This document shows positions 57,525-64,000 of a DNA stretch of 64,000 bases, in pieces; positions within the stretch are counted from its first letter, which is position 1, and each line of letters starts with the position of its first letter. The notes below the pieces were generated by a model. That model was not told where the DNA came from. It did no database searches and saw only the letters and a program-made list of their open reading frames with translations. The position numbers and the translations under genes are program-made. Origin of the DNA: Amycolatopsis sp. NBC_00345. GTDB taxonomy: Bacteria; Actinomycetota; Actinomycetes; Mycobacteriales; Pseudonocardiaceae. Location: assembly GCF_036116635.1 (NCBI RefSeq), contig NZ_CP107995.1:7564001-7628000 (forward strand), given 5' to 3'.

Positions 57525-59045
57525 GTGACGGGATGGGCCGGGCGGGTCGGCAGGATCCGGGTGATCGGGACCGGGGTTATGGGACGCGGCATCGTCCAGC
57601 TGGCCGCGACCGGCGGCGTCACCGTCGAGCTCGCGGACGTGCGCACGGACGCGGTGCAGGCGGCGATCGAGTACGTGAGCGGGATGCTCGACCGGCTCGC
57701 GTCGAAAGGCAAGCTGACCGCCGAGCAGGCGCAGGCCGCCAAGGACCGGCTGGTGCCGGTGGACGCGCCGGCCGCGCCCGCCGACGGCGTGGACCTGGTG
57801 ATCGAGGCCGTCCGCGAAGACCTCGAGACCAAGCGCGCCCTCTTCGGCGAGCTGGAACAGGTCTGCGCGCCGGAGACGGTGTTCGCCACCAACACCAGCT
57901 CCCTGTCCGTCACCGAGATCGCGGCCGGCCTGGCCGACCCCGCGCGGGTGATCGGGCTGCACTTCTTCAACCCGGTCCCGCTGATGCGGCTGGTCGAGGT
58001 CGTGCCGGGGGTGCGCACGCACGCCTGGCTGCCGGACGAGGCGCTCGACCTGGTCCGCAGCTGGGGCCACGAGCCGGTGCTCGCCCGTGACGCGCCGGGG
58101 TTCCTGGTCAACCACGCTGGGCGAGGGCTGAACACCGAGGCGCTGCAGATCCTGTCGGAGTCGCTCGCCGAGCCGGCGGACGTCGACCGCATCGCGCGTG
58201 ACGTGCTGGGGCTGAAGCTGGGGCCGTTCGAGCTGCTGGACCTGACCGGGCTCGACGTCTCGCACGCCGTGCTGGAGAGCATCTGGAGCGGGTTCCACTC
58301 CGAGCCGCGGCTGCGGCCTTCGTGGCTGACGCGGCCGCGGGTGGCGGCCGGGCTGTTCGGCCGTAAGAACGGCGAGGGCTTCTACCGTTACGTGGACGGG
58401 AAACAGGAGGTCCCGCCGGAGCCGGCCGCGCCGCCCGTCCCGGACATCCCGGTGTTCACTTCGGACGAACGGCTGGGCCGGCTGCTGGCCGCGGCCGGCG
58501 TGCAGGTCGTCTCCGACGCCTACCCCGACGCCGTGCTGCTGATGACGCTGCGCGGTGAGTCCACTGTGGAGGCTGCCGCGCGGGACGGCCTCCCCGCCGA
58601 CCGCGTGTGCGGCGTGGACGCCCTTGGCGCGTACGAACGCCGCTTCACCCTGTCCGTCCACCCCGGACTGGACCCGGCAACGGGACGCGCCGCGTGGGGA
58701 GCGCTGTCCGCGACCGGGCTCCCGGTGACCATCGTGCGTGACGGGCCCGCGCCCATCGCCCAGCGGCTGCTGGCGTCGATCGTCAACACGGCCTGTTACA
58801 TCGCCGACCAGGGTCTGGCCGCGCCCGCGGACATCGACACCGCCGTCCGCCTCGGCCTCGGCTACCCGCGCGGCCCGCTGGAGTGGGGCGACCTCGTCGG
58901 CCCCGACAAGGTGCTGCGCGTCCTCACCGGGCTCGCCGAGTCCACCGGGGACCCGCGCTACCGGCCGAGCGGCTGGCTGACCGAGCGGGTGGCGCTCGGC
59001 CTGCCGCTGACCGCCACCGGCACCCGCCCGGCCGACCTGCGGTGA
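57525..59045 (+). CDS. 3-hydroxyacyl-CoA dehydrogenase (PaaH/FadB2 type, double C-terminal domain)
   Basis: 506 aa from the GTG at 57525. NAD-binding VIGTGVMGRGIVQLAATGGV (13-32), where the usual GAGTMG is GTGVMG. Catalytic region ATNTSSLSVTEIAAGLADPA and GLHFFNPVPLMRLVEVVPG (His). DAPGFLVNHAGRGLNTEALQ opens the first C-terminal 3HCDH domain (about 187-285), and a second copy covers about 410-495 (NTACYIADQGLAAPADIDTA, GLGYPRGPLEWGDLVG). This two-copy form occurs in phenylacetate and butanol-type pathways. It oxidises L-3-hydroxyacyl-CoA with NAD; no paa genes are adjacent. Confidence 0.92.
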   Translation: MTGWAGRVGRIRVIGTGVMGRGIVQLAATGGVTVELADVRTDAVQAAIEYVSGMLDRLASKGKLTAEQAQAAKDRLVPVDAPAAPADGVDLVIEAVREDLETKRALFGELEQVCAPETVFATNTSSLSVTEIAAGLADPARVIGLHFFNPVPLMRLVEVVPGVRTHAWLPDEALDLVRSWGHEPVLARDAPGFLVNHAGRGLNTEALQILSESLAEPADVDRIARDVLGLKLGPFELLDLTGLDVSHAVLESIWSGFHSEPRLRPSWLTRPRVAAGLFGRKNGEGFYRYVDGKQEVPPEPAAPPVPDIPVFTSDERLGRLLAAAGVQVVSDAYPDAVLLMTLRGESTVEAAARDGLPADRVCGVDALGAYERRFTLSVHPGLDPATGRAAWGALSATGLPVTIVRDGPAPIAQRLLASIVNTACYIADQGLAAPADIDTAVRLGLGYPRGPLEWGDLVGPDKVLRVLTGLAESTGDPRYRPSGWLTERVALGLPLTATGTRPADLR

Positions 59046-59099
59046 AAGGCTTGTGAGTGTTTATGACGGTTCTAACCGTCATAAACACTCACAAGCCTT
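59046..59099. repeat. Perfect 26-bp hairpin, family D
   Basis: Arms 59046-59071 (beginning AAGGCTTGTGAGTGTTTATG) and 59074-59099 are exact inverse complements with a 2-nt loop. The right arm includes the first two bases of the reversed stop codon of the L,D-transpeptidase gene, and the left arm starts right after the dehydrogenase stop, so it can terminate both transcripts. A degenerate copy is at 55026-55065. Confidence 0.82.
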
Positions 59100-59688
59100 A
59101 CTTGACGACCTGGACCTCGTCGCCCTTTTCGAGGGTGTTGAAGAACTTCAGCGACGAGGACTGCGACAGGTGCACGCAGCCGTTGGAGTACTTGCTCAGC
59201 GAGCCCTCGTGGAACGCGACACCCGGGTAGAAGAACACGGAGTTCGGCATCGGCGCGTTGTCGAACTCGCGGCTGAGGTGCATCTTCTCCTTGGACAGCA
59301 CCTTCCACGTGCCGAGCGGGGTCGTGCTGCCCGCCTTGCCGGGCATGGTCTTCACCGGGCCGAAGGTGATCTGGCCGTCGTCGAGCAGCCAGGCCTGGTG
59401 GATCGACAGGTCCACACACGCCTTCGCGGTGATGGTGCACGGGACGCCCGGCGCCATCTCCTTCTTCTCCTCGACCGGCTTCTCCTTGACCGGGACGGCG
59501 GCGCGGGCCGGCTTGTCCGGAGTGGCGGGTGCGCTCTGCTCCGCCGGCGGCGCGGCCGGCGACGTGACCGGAATGTCCGATGTGGAGGGGAGCGCGGTCC
59601 CCGTCGTCGCACCCGCCACGGAGCAGGCGCTCATCAGCGCGGCGGCGGCCACAGTGGACAGACCGATCAGAATCTTCTTAACCCGCAC
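59098..59688 (-). CDS. L,D-transpeptidase (YkuD), lipoprotein, copy 1
   Basis: 196 aa. Lipobox LMSAC (Cys22), then a Ser/Pro/Ala/Glu/Lys linker to about 75. The YkuD catalytic core: VLSKEKMHLSREFDNAPMPN, VAFHEGSLSKYSNGCVHL with Cys171 and His173, and FFNTLEKGDEVQVV at the end. It forms 3-3 peptidoglycan cross-links or links proteins to peptidoglycan outside the membrane. Over 75% of the C-terminal 70 residues match the copy at 62723-63361. Confidence 0.92.
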   Translation of the reverse strand: MRVKKILIGLSTVAAAALMSACSVAGATTGTALPSTSDIPVTSPAAPPAEQSAPATPDKPARAAVPVKEKPVEEKKEMAPGVPCTITAKACVDLSIHQAWLLDDGQITFGPVKTMPGKAGSTTPLGTWKVLSKEKMHLSREFDNAPMPNSVFFYPGVAFHEGSLSKYSNGCVHLSQSSSLKFFNTLEKGDEVQVVK

Positions 59689-59804
59689 GTCTACCCCCGA
59701 AGCTCGGTTTTGCTTTACGGGGAATGAGACGTGCCGGACCGGGCGGAGGTTGACCTCGCGGGAGCGGCGAACATCACCGCAACCTCAGCCCGGCCCGCAC
59801 GTCC

Positions 59805-62642
59805 TCACCAGTGGCGGTCAACCGCCCCGCCGGCGGTGGTGTACACGATGTAACCGCCCTGGAAATCGCTGCGGAAACCGCCGCCGGTGATCCCGTACTC
59901 GTCCGAGATCGGCAGCCCGAGGTACGACCGCTCCCAGCCGAGCGCGGCCCAGCGGTTGCGGATCTCACCCTGCACGTTGTGCGCGCCCGTGCCCGGGCTC
60001 CAGTAGATCGACCCGTTCTTGCTGAAGTGGTTGTACCGCGCGCCGCCGCCCGGGATCGCGGACTCGTCCGTGGTCGGGTAACCCATCCCGCGCTCGTAGC
60101 CGAACGCGGCCCACTTGTCCTTGATGGCGCCACCGATCTGGTGCGCACCGGTCCCCGGCGTCCAGTAGATCGAACTGCCGCCGGTGAAGTGGTTGAACCG
60201 CCCGACGCCGTCCGGGGTCACGGACTCGTCCGTAGTCGGATAGCCCAGGCCCCGCTCGTACCCGAACTCCGCCCACTTCTGCCTGATCGCACCGCCGATC
60301 TGGTGCGCGCCGGTCGACGACGTCCAGTAGACCGAGCTGCCGCCGGCGAAGTGGTTGTACCGCCCCACCCCGTCCGGAGTCGCCGTCTCGTCGTTGAGCG
60401 GCGGCCCGAACTTCTGGTGCCCGCCGAGCGCCAGGTACTTGTCGAGGATCTGCCCGCCGACCTCGTGCACGCCGGTCTGCGCCGACCAGTAGAGCCGGCC
60501 GTTCGTGTACGGCCGCAGGTGCACGAGACCGTCGACGACCTCGGGCCCGGCCGGGTCGCCGAGCGACGCGCGCAACGCGGGCTCGGCGGCGTACCGCTGG
60601 TCGATCGCGGTCGCGTAGTTCGCGGTCAGCGTCTGGTCACTGGCGCCGACGGTGATCGACCACGACGTCGTCGCCGGGCCGCCCGACCAGCCGGCGAACT
60701 TCGACGCGCCGTCGCTGCCCAGCATCGACGCGGTCACGTCGAACTTCGCGCCCTCGGCGACCATCGCGGTGCTGACGCCGCCCTCGCTCGGAATGCTCAA
60801 CGCGGCCGGCTGCGTGCTCACGAGCGTGAGCCGGTGCTGGCGGGGCAACGCGACGTACGTGCTGCTCGCCCGCACTCCCGCACTGTCGGTCACCGTCGCG
60901 GTGAACTCCATGCGCGAGTCGGTGTGGTCGGTGAACGGCACGGTCATCGAGGGCGCCGTCGCGCCGTCGCCCGGGTGCACGTGGCAAGCGCCGAGGTCCG
61001 GGCAGTGCCGGATCAGCGACGTCCACGTGACGGGCAGAGCGCCGTCCTCAGCGTCCGCAGCGGTCGCGGACACCGTCACCGGCTCGCCGACGGCGAAGTC
61101 CGCCTGGCCCGGCGGGGTCAGCGTGACGCTCGGCGAGTGGTTGCCCGGAGCGACCGCGACGGTGGTGGTTCCCTTGCCGCCCAACGGGTCCTGGACGGTG
61201 AGCGTCGCGGTGAACTGCGTGCCCGCGGCGTACTGGTGGCTCGCCTTCACGCCGGTTCCCGTGGTGCCGTCGCCGAAGTCCCAGGCGTAGCTGATCGGGT
61301 CGCTGTCGAAGTCGTACGAGCCGCTGCCGTCGAACGTGACGGTGCGGGTGTCCGGGTCGGTCGACGAGGTCGCCACCGCGACCGGCGCGGAGTTGTTCGT
61401 CGAGTAGCTCAGCCGCCGCAGCAGTCCCGAGTTGAGGTCGCTGAACACGATGTCACCGTTGGGCGCCGACGAAATGCGCGTGACCCCGCCGATGTTCGCG
61501 AACGGCGGCGGGTTCTGCGGCGCCTGCGTGAGCTTGCCCTGCGCGTCGTACTTCAGGGTCCACATCTTCTGGCCGGCGTAGTCGCCGAAGAAGTACGCGC
61601 CCTGGTAGGCCGCCGGATACGTCGTTCCACTGTAGACGATCCCGCCGGTCACGCTGTTGCCCTGCGACGGACCGGTGCCGTGCTCGTGCTCCCACAGCGG
61701 CGGGGTGTTCACGACGGTGGCGCACCGCGGGTCGGCCGAGTATCCGGGTGTCTGGTGGTTGCCCTCCCAGCACGGCCACGCGAGGTTGGCGCCGGGCTGC
61801 ACGACGTCGACCTCTTCCCAGAGGTACCAGCCGACGTCGCCGACCACCGGCAGACCGCTCTTCGGGTCGAGCGTGAAGCGGAACGGGTTGCGGAAGCCGC
61901 TCGCGAACACCTTGGAGCGCACGGAATCCGGCGCGGCGGCGTTGTAGTACGGGTTCCCGGGCACGCCCTTGCCATCGGCGGTGAGGTGCAGGACCTTGCC
62001 GTACGGCGAATCCAGGTCCTGCGCGGCGAAGGCGACCTCGTTGGTCTTGCCCGCGTCGCCGTTGTCGCCGATGGAGTACCAGAGCGTGCCGTCGGCCGCG
62101 GGGATCACGGTGTCGACGCCATGGATGTACCACTGGCTGCCCGGCAGGTCGAAGATCACCTGCTCCTCGGCGAGCCCGGCGGGGTGGCCGGCCCGGTCGA
62201 GGGTCACGGTGAACCGGGCGGCGCGCTGGATGTACGTGCCGTTCCCGGTGCTGACCGAGCGGTTCAGGTAGATGTGGTGCGTGGTGGCGTAGTCCGGGGC
62301 GAGCGCGATGCTCGTGAGCCCGATGTCGCCCTGCGACTCGACGGTGAAGGTCGCGATCTGCACCGGCGTGCCCGTGCCGTTCGGCGGCACCCAGTTGACG
62401 ATGCCGGACTTGCCGAGCGCCAGCACGCTGTCGTCCGGCAGCCAGGCGAAGTCGGTGAACTGGTAGGCCGCCAGCCCGACCGGAATGTCCCGGAGGACGA
62501 ACCCCGGCGGCAGTGACGGCGCGCCCGCGTCCGCGGCGGCCGGCGTGGCCGCCACCGCCACGGGCACCAGCGCGAAGGCCGTCATAGCGGCCACTAACAA
62601 CGTACGAAGCTTTCCCCAGGCCACGGTGGCCCCCTTCCCCAA
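59805..62642 (-). CDS. Secreted PQQ-dependent sugar dehydrogenase with PKD, Ig-like and LGFP repeats
   Basis: 945 aa. Signal peptide about 1-38 (LLVAAMTAFALVPVAVAATP AAADAG region). GDH/sorbosone-type beta-propeller (45-415): WLPDDSVLALGKSGIVNWVP, GDIGLTSIALAPDYATTHHI, SIGDNGDAGKTNEVAF, FASGFRNPFRFTLDP and GVTRISSAPNGDIVFSD. PKD domain (about 425-500, GSGSYDFDSDPISYAWDFGD). A beta-sandwich and VTFDG-like region follows to about 640. Four LGFP repeats (about 700-945, each with YWSxxTGAHQIGGAI, W.xFGYERGLGYPTTDE) bind the cell wall in relatives. Probably a cell-wall-anchored enzyme; PQQ use is inferred. Confidence 0.86.
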   Translation of the reverse strand: MGKGATVAWGKLRTLLVAAMTAFALVPVAVAATPAAADAGAPSLPPGFVLRDIPVGLAAYQFTDFAWLPDDSVLALGKSGIVNWVPPNGTGTPVQIATFTVESQGDIGLTSIALAPDYATTHHIYLNRSVSTGNGTYIQRAARFTVTLDRAGHPAGLAEEQVIFDLPGSQWYIHGVDTVIPAADGTLWYSIGDNGDAGKTNEVAFAAQDLDSPYGKVLHLTADGKGVPGNPYYNAAAPDSVRSKVFASGFRNPFRFTLDPKSGLPVVGDVGWYLWEEVDVVQPGANLAWPCWEGNHQTPGYSADPRCATVVNTPPLWEHEHGTGPSQGNSVTGGIVYSGTTYPAAYQGAYFFGDYAGQKMWTLKYDAQGKLTQAPQNPPPFANIGGVTRISSAPNGDIVFSDLNSGLLRRLSYSTNNSAPVAVATSSTDPDTRTVTFDGSGSYDFDSDPISYAWDFGDGTTGTGVKASHQYAAGTQFTATLTVQDPLGGKGTTTVAVAPGNHSPSVTLTPPGQADFAVGEPVTVSATAADAEDGALPVTWTSLIRHCPDLGACHVHPGDGATAPSMTVPFTDHTDSRMEFTATVTDSAGVRASSTYVALPRQHRLTLVSTQPAALSIPSEGGVSTAMVAEGAKFDVTASMLGSDGASKFAGWSGGPATTSWSITVGASDQTLTANYATAIDQRYAAEPALRASLGDPAGPEVVDGLVHLRPYTNGRLYWSAQTGVHEVGGQILDKYLALGGHQKFGPPLNDETATPDGVGRYNHFAGGSSVYWTSSTGAHQIGGAIRQKWAEFGYERGLGYPTTDESVTPDGVGRFNHFTGGSSIYWTPGTGAHQIGGAIKDKWAAFGYERGMGYPTTDESAIPGGGARYNHFSKNGSIYWSPGTGAHNVQGEIRNRWAALGWERSYLGLPISDEYGITGGGFRSDFQGGYIVYTTAGGAVDRHW

Positions 62643-62670
62643 GTGCTCGCTTATCGCCTGGGAAGGGGGT

Positions 62671-62716
62671 CTTAGTTGCCACGATCGGGTGAACTTTACC
62701 CGAACGTGACACTAAG
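62671..62716 (-). terminator. Terminator hairpin after the second L,D-transpeptidase
   Basis: CTTAGT (62671-62676) with ACTAAG (62711-62716), CACG with CGTG, and TCGGGT with ACCCGA form a 16-bp interrupted stem around a 7-nt loop, 7 bp after the gene stop on the minus strand. Confidence 0.6.
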
Positions 62717-62722
62717 GGTGGT

Positions 62723-63361
62723 TTACGGAACGACCTGGACGACGTCACCGACGGCCAGGGTGTTGAAGAACTTCAGCGAGGACGTCGCCGACAGGTGCAC
62801 GCAGCCGTGCGAGTACGCCTTGAGGCTGCCGGTGTGGAAGGCGTCGCCCGGGTAGAAGAAGACCGAGTTGGGCATCTTCGCGTTGTCGAACTCGCGGCTG
62901 TAGTGCATCTTCTCCTTCGACAGGACGTGGAACGTGCCTGCCGGAGTGGGATTGGCCTTCTGGCCGGGAAGCATCGAGACCGGCCCGTAGACGACGTTGC
63001 CGTCCTCCAGCAGCCACGCGCGGTGCGCGGACAGGTCGACGCACGCGCTGGTGCCGCTGGCCGCCGCGGCCTTCGCGCACGGCACGTTCGCGGTGCTCGC
63101 CGCCGGCTTCGGCTTGGGCTTGGGCGGGGCCGGCTTGGTGGTCGGCGCGGTCTTGGACGTGCTCGCCGGGCTCGACGGCGTGGTCACCGGGCTGCTCGTG
63201 GCCGGAGCCGGGGTCGTGGTGGCCGCGGTCGTCGGCGAGCCACCTCCCGCGGCCACGGCGCCGCCGCCGGCCGTGGACCCCGCTTCGGACGAGCCGCCGG
63301 AACACGCGGCCAGCGCGAACGCACTGGCCACCACCACCGCACCCACCAAAATCCTCTTCAC
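62723..63361 (-). CDS. L,D-transpeptidase (YkuD), lipoprotein, copy 2
   Basis: 212 aa from the GTG at 63361 (VKRILVGAVVVASAFALAAC). Lipobox ALAAC (Cys20), a long Thr/Pro/Lys/Ala linker (21-95), then the same YkuD core: VLSKEKMHYSREFDNAKMPN, FYPGDAFHTGSLKAYSHGCV with Cys187 and His189, and FFNTLAVGDVVQVVP. It differs from copy 1 mainly in the linker, which is longer and Lys/Pro-rich, and in the NGC/HGC neighbourhood. Same strand as its paralogue, with the LGFP protein gene between. Confidence 0.92.
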   Translation of the reverse strand: MKRILVGAVVVASAFALAACSGGSSEAGSTAGGGAVAAGGGSPTTAATTTPAPATSSPVTTPSSPASTSKTAPTTKPAPPKPKPKPAASTANVPCAKAAAASGTSACVDLSAHRAWLLEDGNVVYGPVSMLPGQKANPTPAGTFHVLSKEKMHYSREFDNAKMPNSVFFYPGDAFHTGSLKAYSHGCVHLSATSSLKFFNTLAVGDVVQVVP

Positions 63362-63608
63362 GATCCGGCACCCCCACGAGGTTTCATCAGGTCGAACGTG
63401 GTCCAGTCGACCCTGTCTACCGGGAAAGACGACCATCACCCACCGGCGGTTGCGACCGGAAGGTCACGATCAGGTAGATAACCCCCCGTACGGGTGAAGG
63501 GTCCACCCGTGGATGGAGCAATGGATCCACCCGGGACCCGCCTGTGCGCCGACGAGATCCGGGCCCGTTCGGCCGACTCTGGAGGGACCACGGAAACAAG
63601 GAGTCCCG

Positions 63609-64000
63609 ATGAACCCGGCCACTGTCCTCCTCTACCTCGCGATCGCGGCGCTGGTCTTCTACCGCGTGATCTACCGCCAGCTGCGCGGCACGCTGCTCAG
63701 CCGCAAGGGGCTGCTGCTGATGCCGGTGATCCTGGTGGTCATCGGCTTCTTCACCGCGATCCAGGCCGCTCCGCAAGCGAGCGGCGGCGAGCTGGCGCTG
63801 CTCGGGGTCGACATCGTGGTGCTGGGCGCGCTCGGAGCGCTGCGCAGCGCGACCACCACGCTCACCCGCCGCGGCGACACGACGTTCCAGAAGGGCTCGG
63901 CCCTCACGCTGGTGCTGTGGCTCGCGACGATCGGCGTCCGCGTCGGCTTCGGCTTCCTCGGCGGGGCGCTGGGCGTGAGCGGGGCGCTGACGTCGTCGAC
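63609..64000 (+). CDS. Multi-pass membrane protein, cut by window edge
   Basis: The first 130 codons are in the window, starting ATG at 63609 with AAGGAG upstream; the frame is open to the edge. It begins MNPATVLLYLAIAALVFYRV, with four hydrophobic segments by residue 130 and basic connecting loops (YRQLRGTLLSRKG and a later TTLTRRGDTTFQ). The layout resembles CcdC/DUF1453-like proteins of actinobacteria. Divergent from the second L,D-transpeptidase. Confidence 0.7.
   Translation, partial: MNPATVLLYLAIAALVFYRVIYRQLRGTLLSRKGLLLMPVILVVIGFFTAIQAAPQASGGELALLGVDIVVLGALGALRSATTTLTRRGDTTFQKGSALTLVLWLATIGVRVGFGFLGGALGVSGALTSS

Noticed and set aside
19216..59099. Intergenic palindromes as insertion-sequence ends or attachment sites
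   Set aside because: No transposase or integrase gene and no target duplications are visible; REP-like or terminator roles fit better.
59811..62516. 901-codon plus-strand frame antisense to the LGFP dehydrogenase
   Set aside because: The minus-strand product has recognisable domains and repeats throughout; the antisense product has none.
63362..63608. ydaO/c-di-AMP riboswitch upstream of the L,D-transpeptidase gene
   Set aside because: Cell-wall genes of actinobacteria often carry it, but the conserved core was not found in this leader.

Overview
The window is chromosomal DNA of a high-GC actinobacterium. Strong GC bias in third codon positions, many GTG starts, lipobox proteins, paired GAF-ANTAR regulators, an ECF42-type sigma factor, F420-type oxidoreductases and LGFP cell-wall repeats all fit. 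The order asd-ask ... leuA ... recR-ybaB-amidase ... dnaX matches the Mycobacterium tuberculosis asd/ask/leuA to dnaZX region as I know it, and the repeated intergenic hairpins look like those I associate with Amycolatopsis. My guess is Amycolatopsis or another Pseudonocardiaceae. I see no rRNA, tRNA, CRISPR array, insertion sequence or prophage. About 64 protein genes and one RNA gene (SRP RNA) are present.

Layout. 1-4.9 kb: a secreted protein cut by the window edge, a Fur-type regulator overlapping catalase katA, and a TetR repressor divergent from an MFS exporter. 4.5-9.6 kb: a lipoprotein, the RNA ligase rtcB with a methyltransferase gene remnant upstream, the ask-asd operon with an in-frame internal start for the aspartokinase beta subunit, and a nitroreductase. 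9.6-15.2 kb: two divergent GAF-ANTAR proteins, a CheB / CheR-PAS pair, a lipoprotein and a small membrane protein. 15.2-17.2 kb: leuA behind a leader peptide with three consecutive Leu codons. 17.2-26.2 kb: small regulator-plus-target units (WYL, SDR, DedA, TetR/peroxiredoxin with twin operators, LysR/EamA with a palindrome) and an ECF42/YCII/SnoaL unit with a nearly symmetric divergent promoter. 26.2-32.1 kb: a complete Opp/Dpp-type peptide ABC importer. 32.4-39.7 kb: an envelope-glycan cluster (two GT2 enzymes, a flippase, a large multi-pass protein, DUF2304, a P-loop kinase and a divergent UDP-GlcNAc-2-epimerase-like protein). 39.8-48.5 kb: recR-ybaB, cell-wall amidase, PPOX protein, dnaX, ALF-repeat protein, spermidine-synthase-like protein, SRP RNA and a threonine-dehydratase-like enzyme. 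48.5-53.7 kb: a GT39-type glycosyltransferase, a two-component system and a Gly-rich membrane-anchored protein. 53.8-57.5 kb: a NarL-type two-component system with twin small membrane proteins, then a Ddn-like protein divergent from a TetR. 57.5-64 kb: a 3-hydroxyacyl-CoA dehydrogenase, two near-identical L,D-transpeptidases flanking a PQQ-dehydrogenase/PKD/LGFP protein, and a membrane protein cut by the right edge.

Most interesting is 50.4-53.1 kb. The starts of the two-component operon, the GT39 gene and the Gly-rich gene are all preceded by CACAG boxes spaced exactly 11 bp apart and in the same orientation relative to transcription. This is the layout expected for OmpR/PhoB-type regulators, so I propose a self-contained regulon. 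Second is the ECF42 intergenic region, where one element reads as TGTCGA-N17-CGAC on one strand and CGTCGA-N17-CGAC on the other. Third are several families of near-perfect intergenic hairpins, two of them present more than once in this window.
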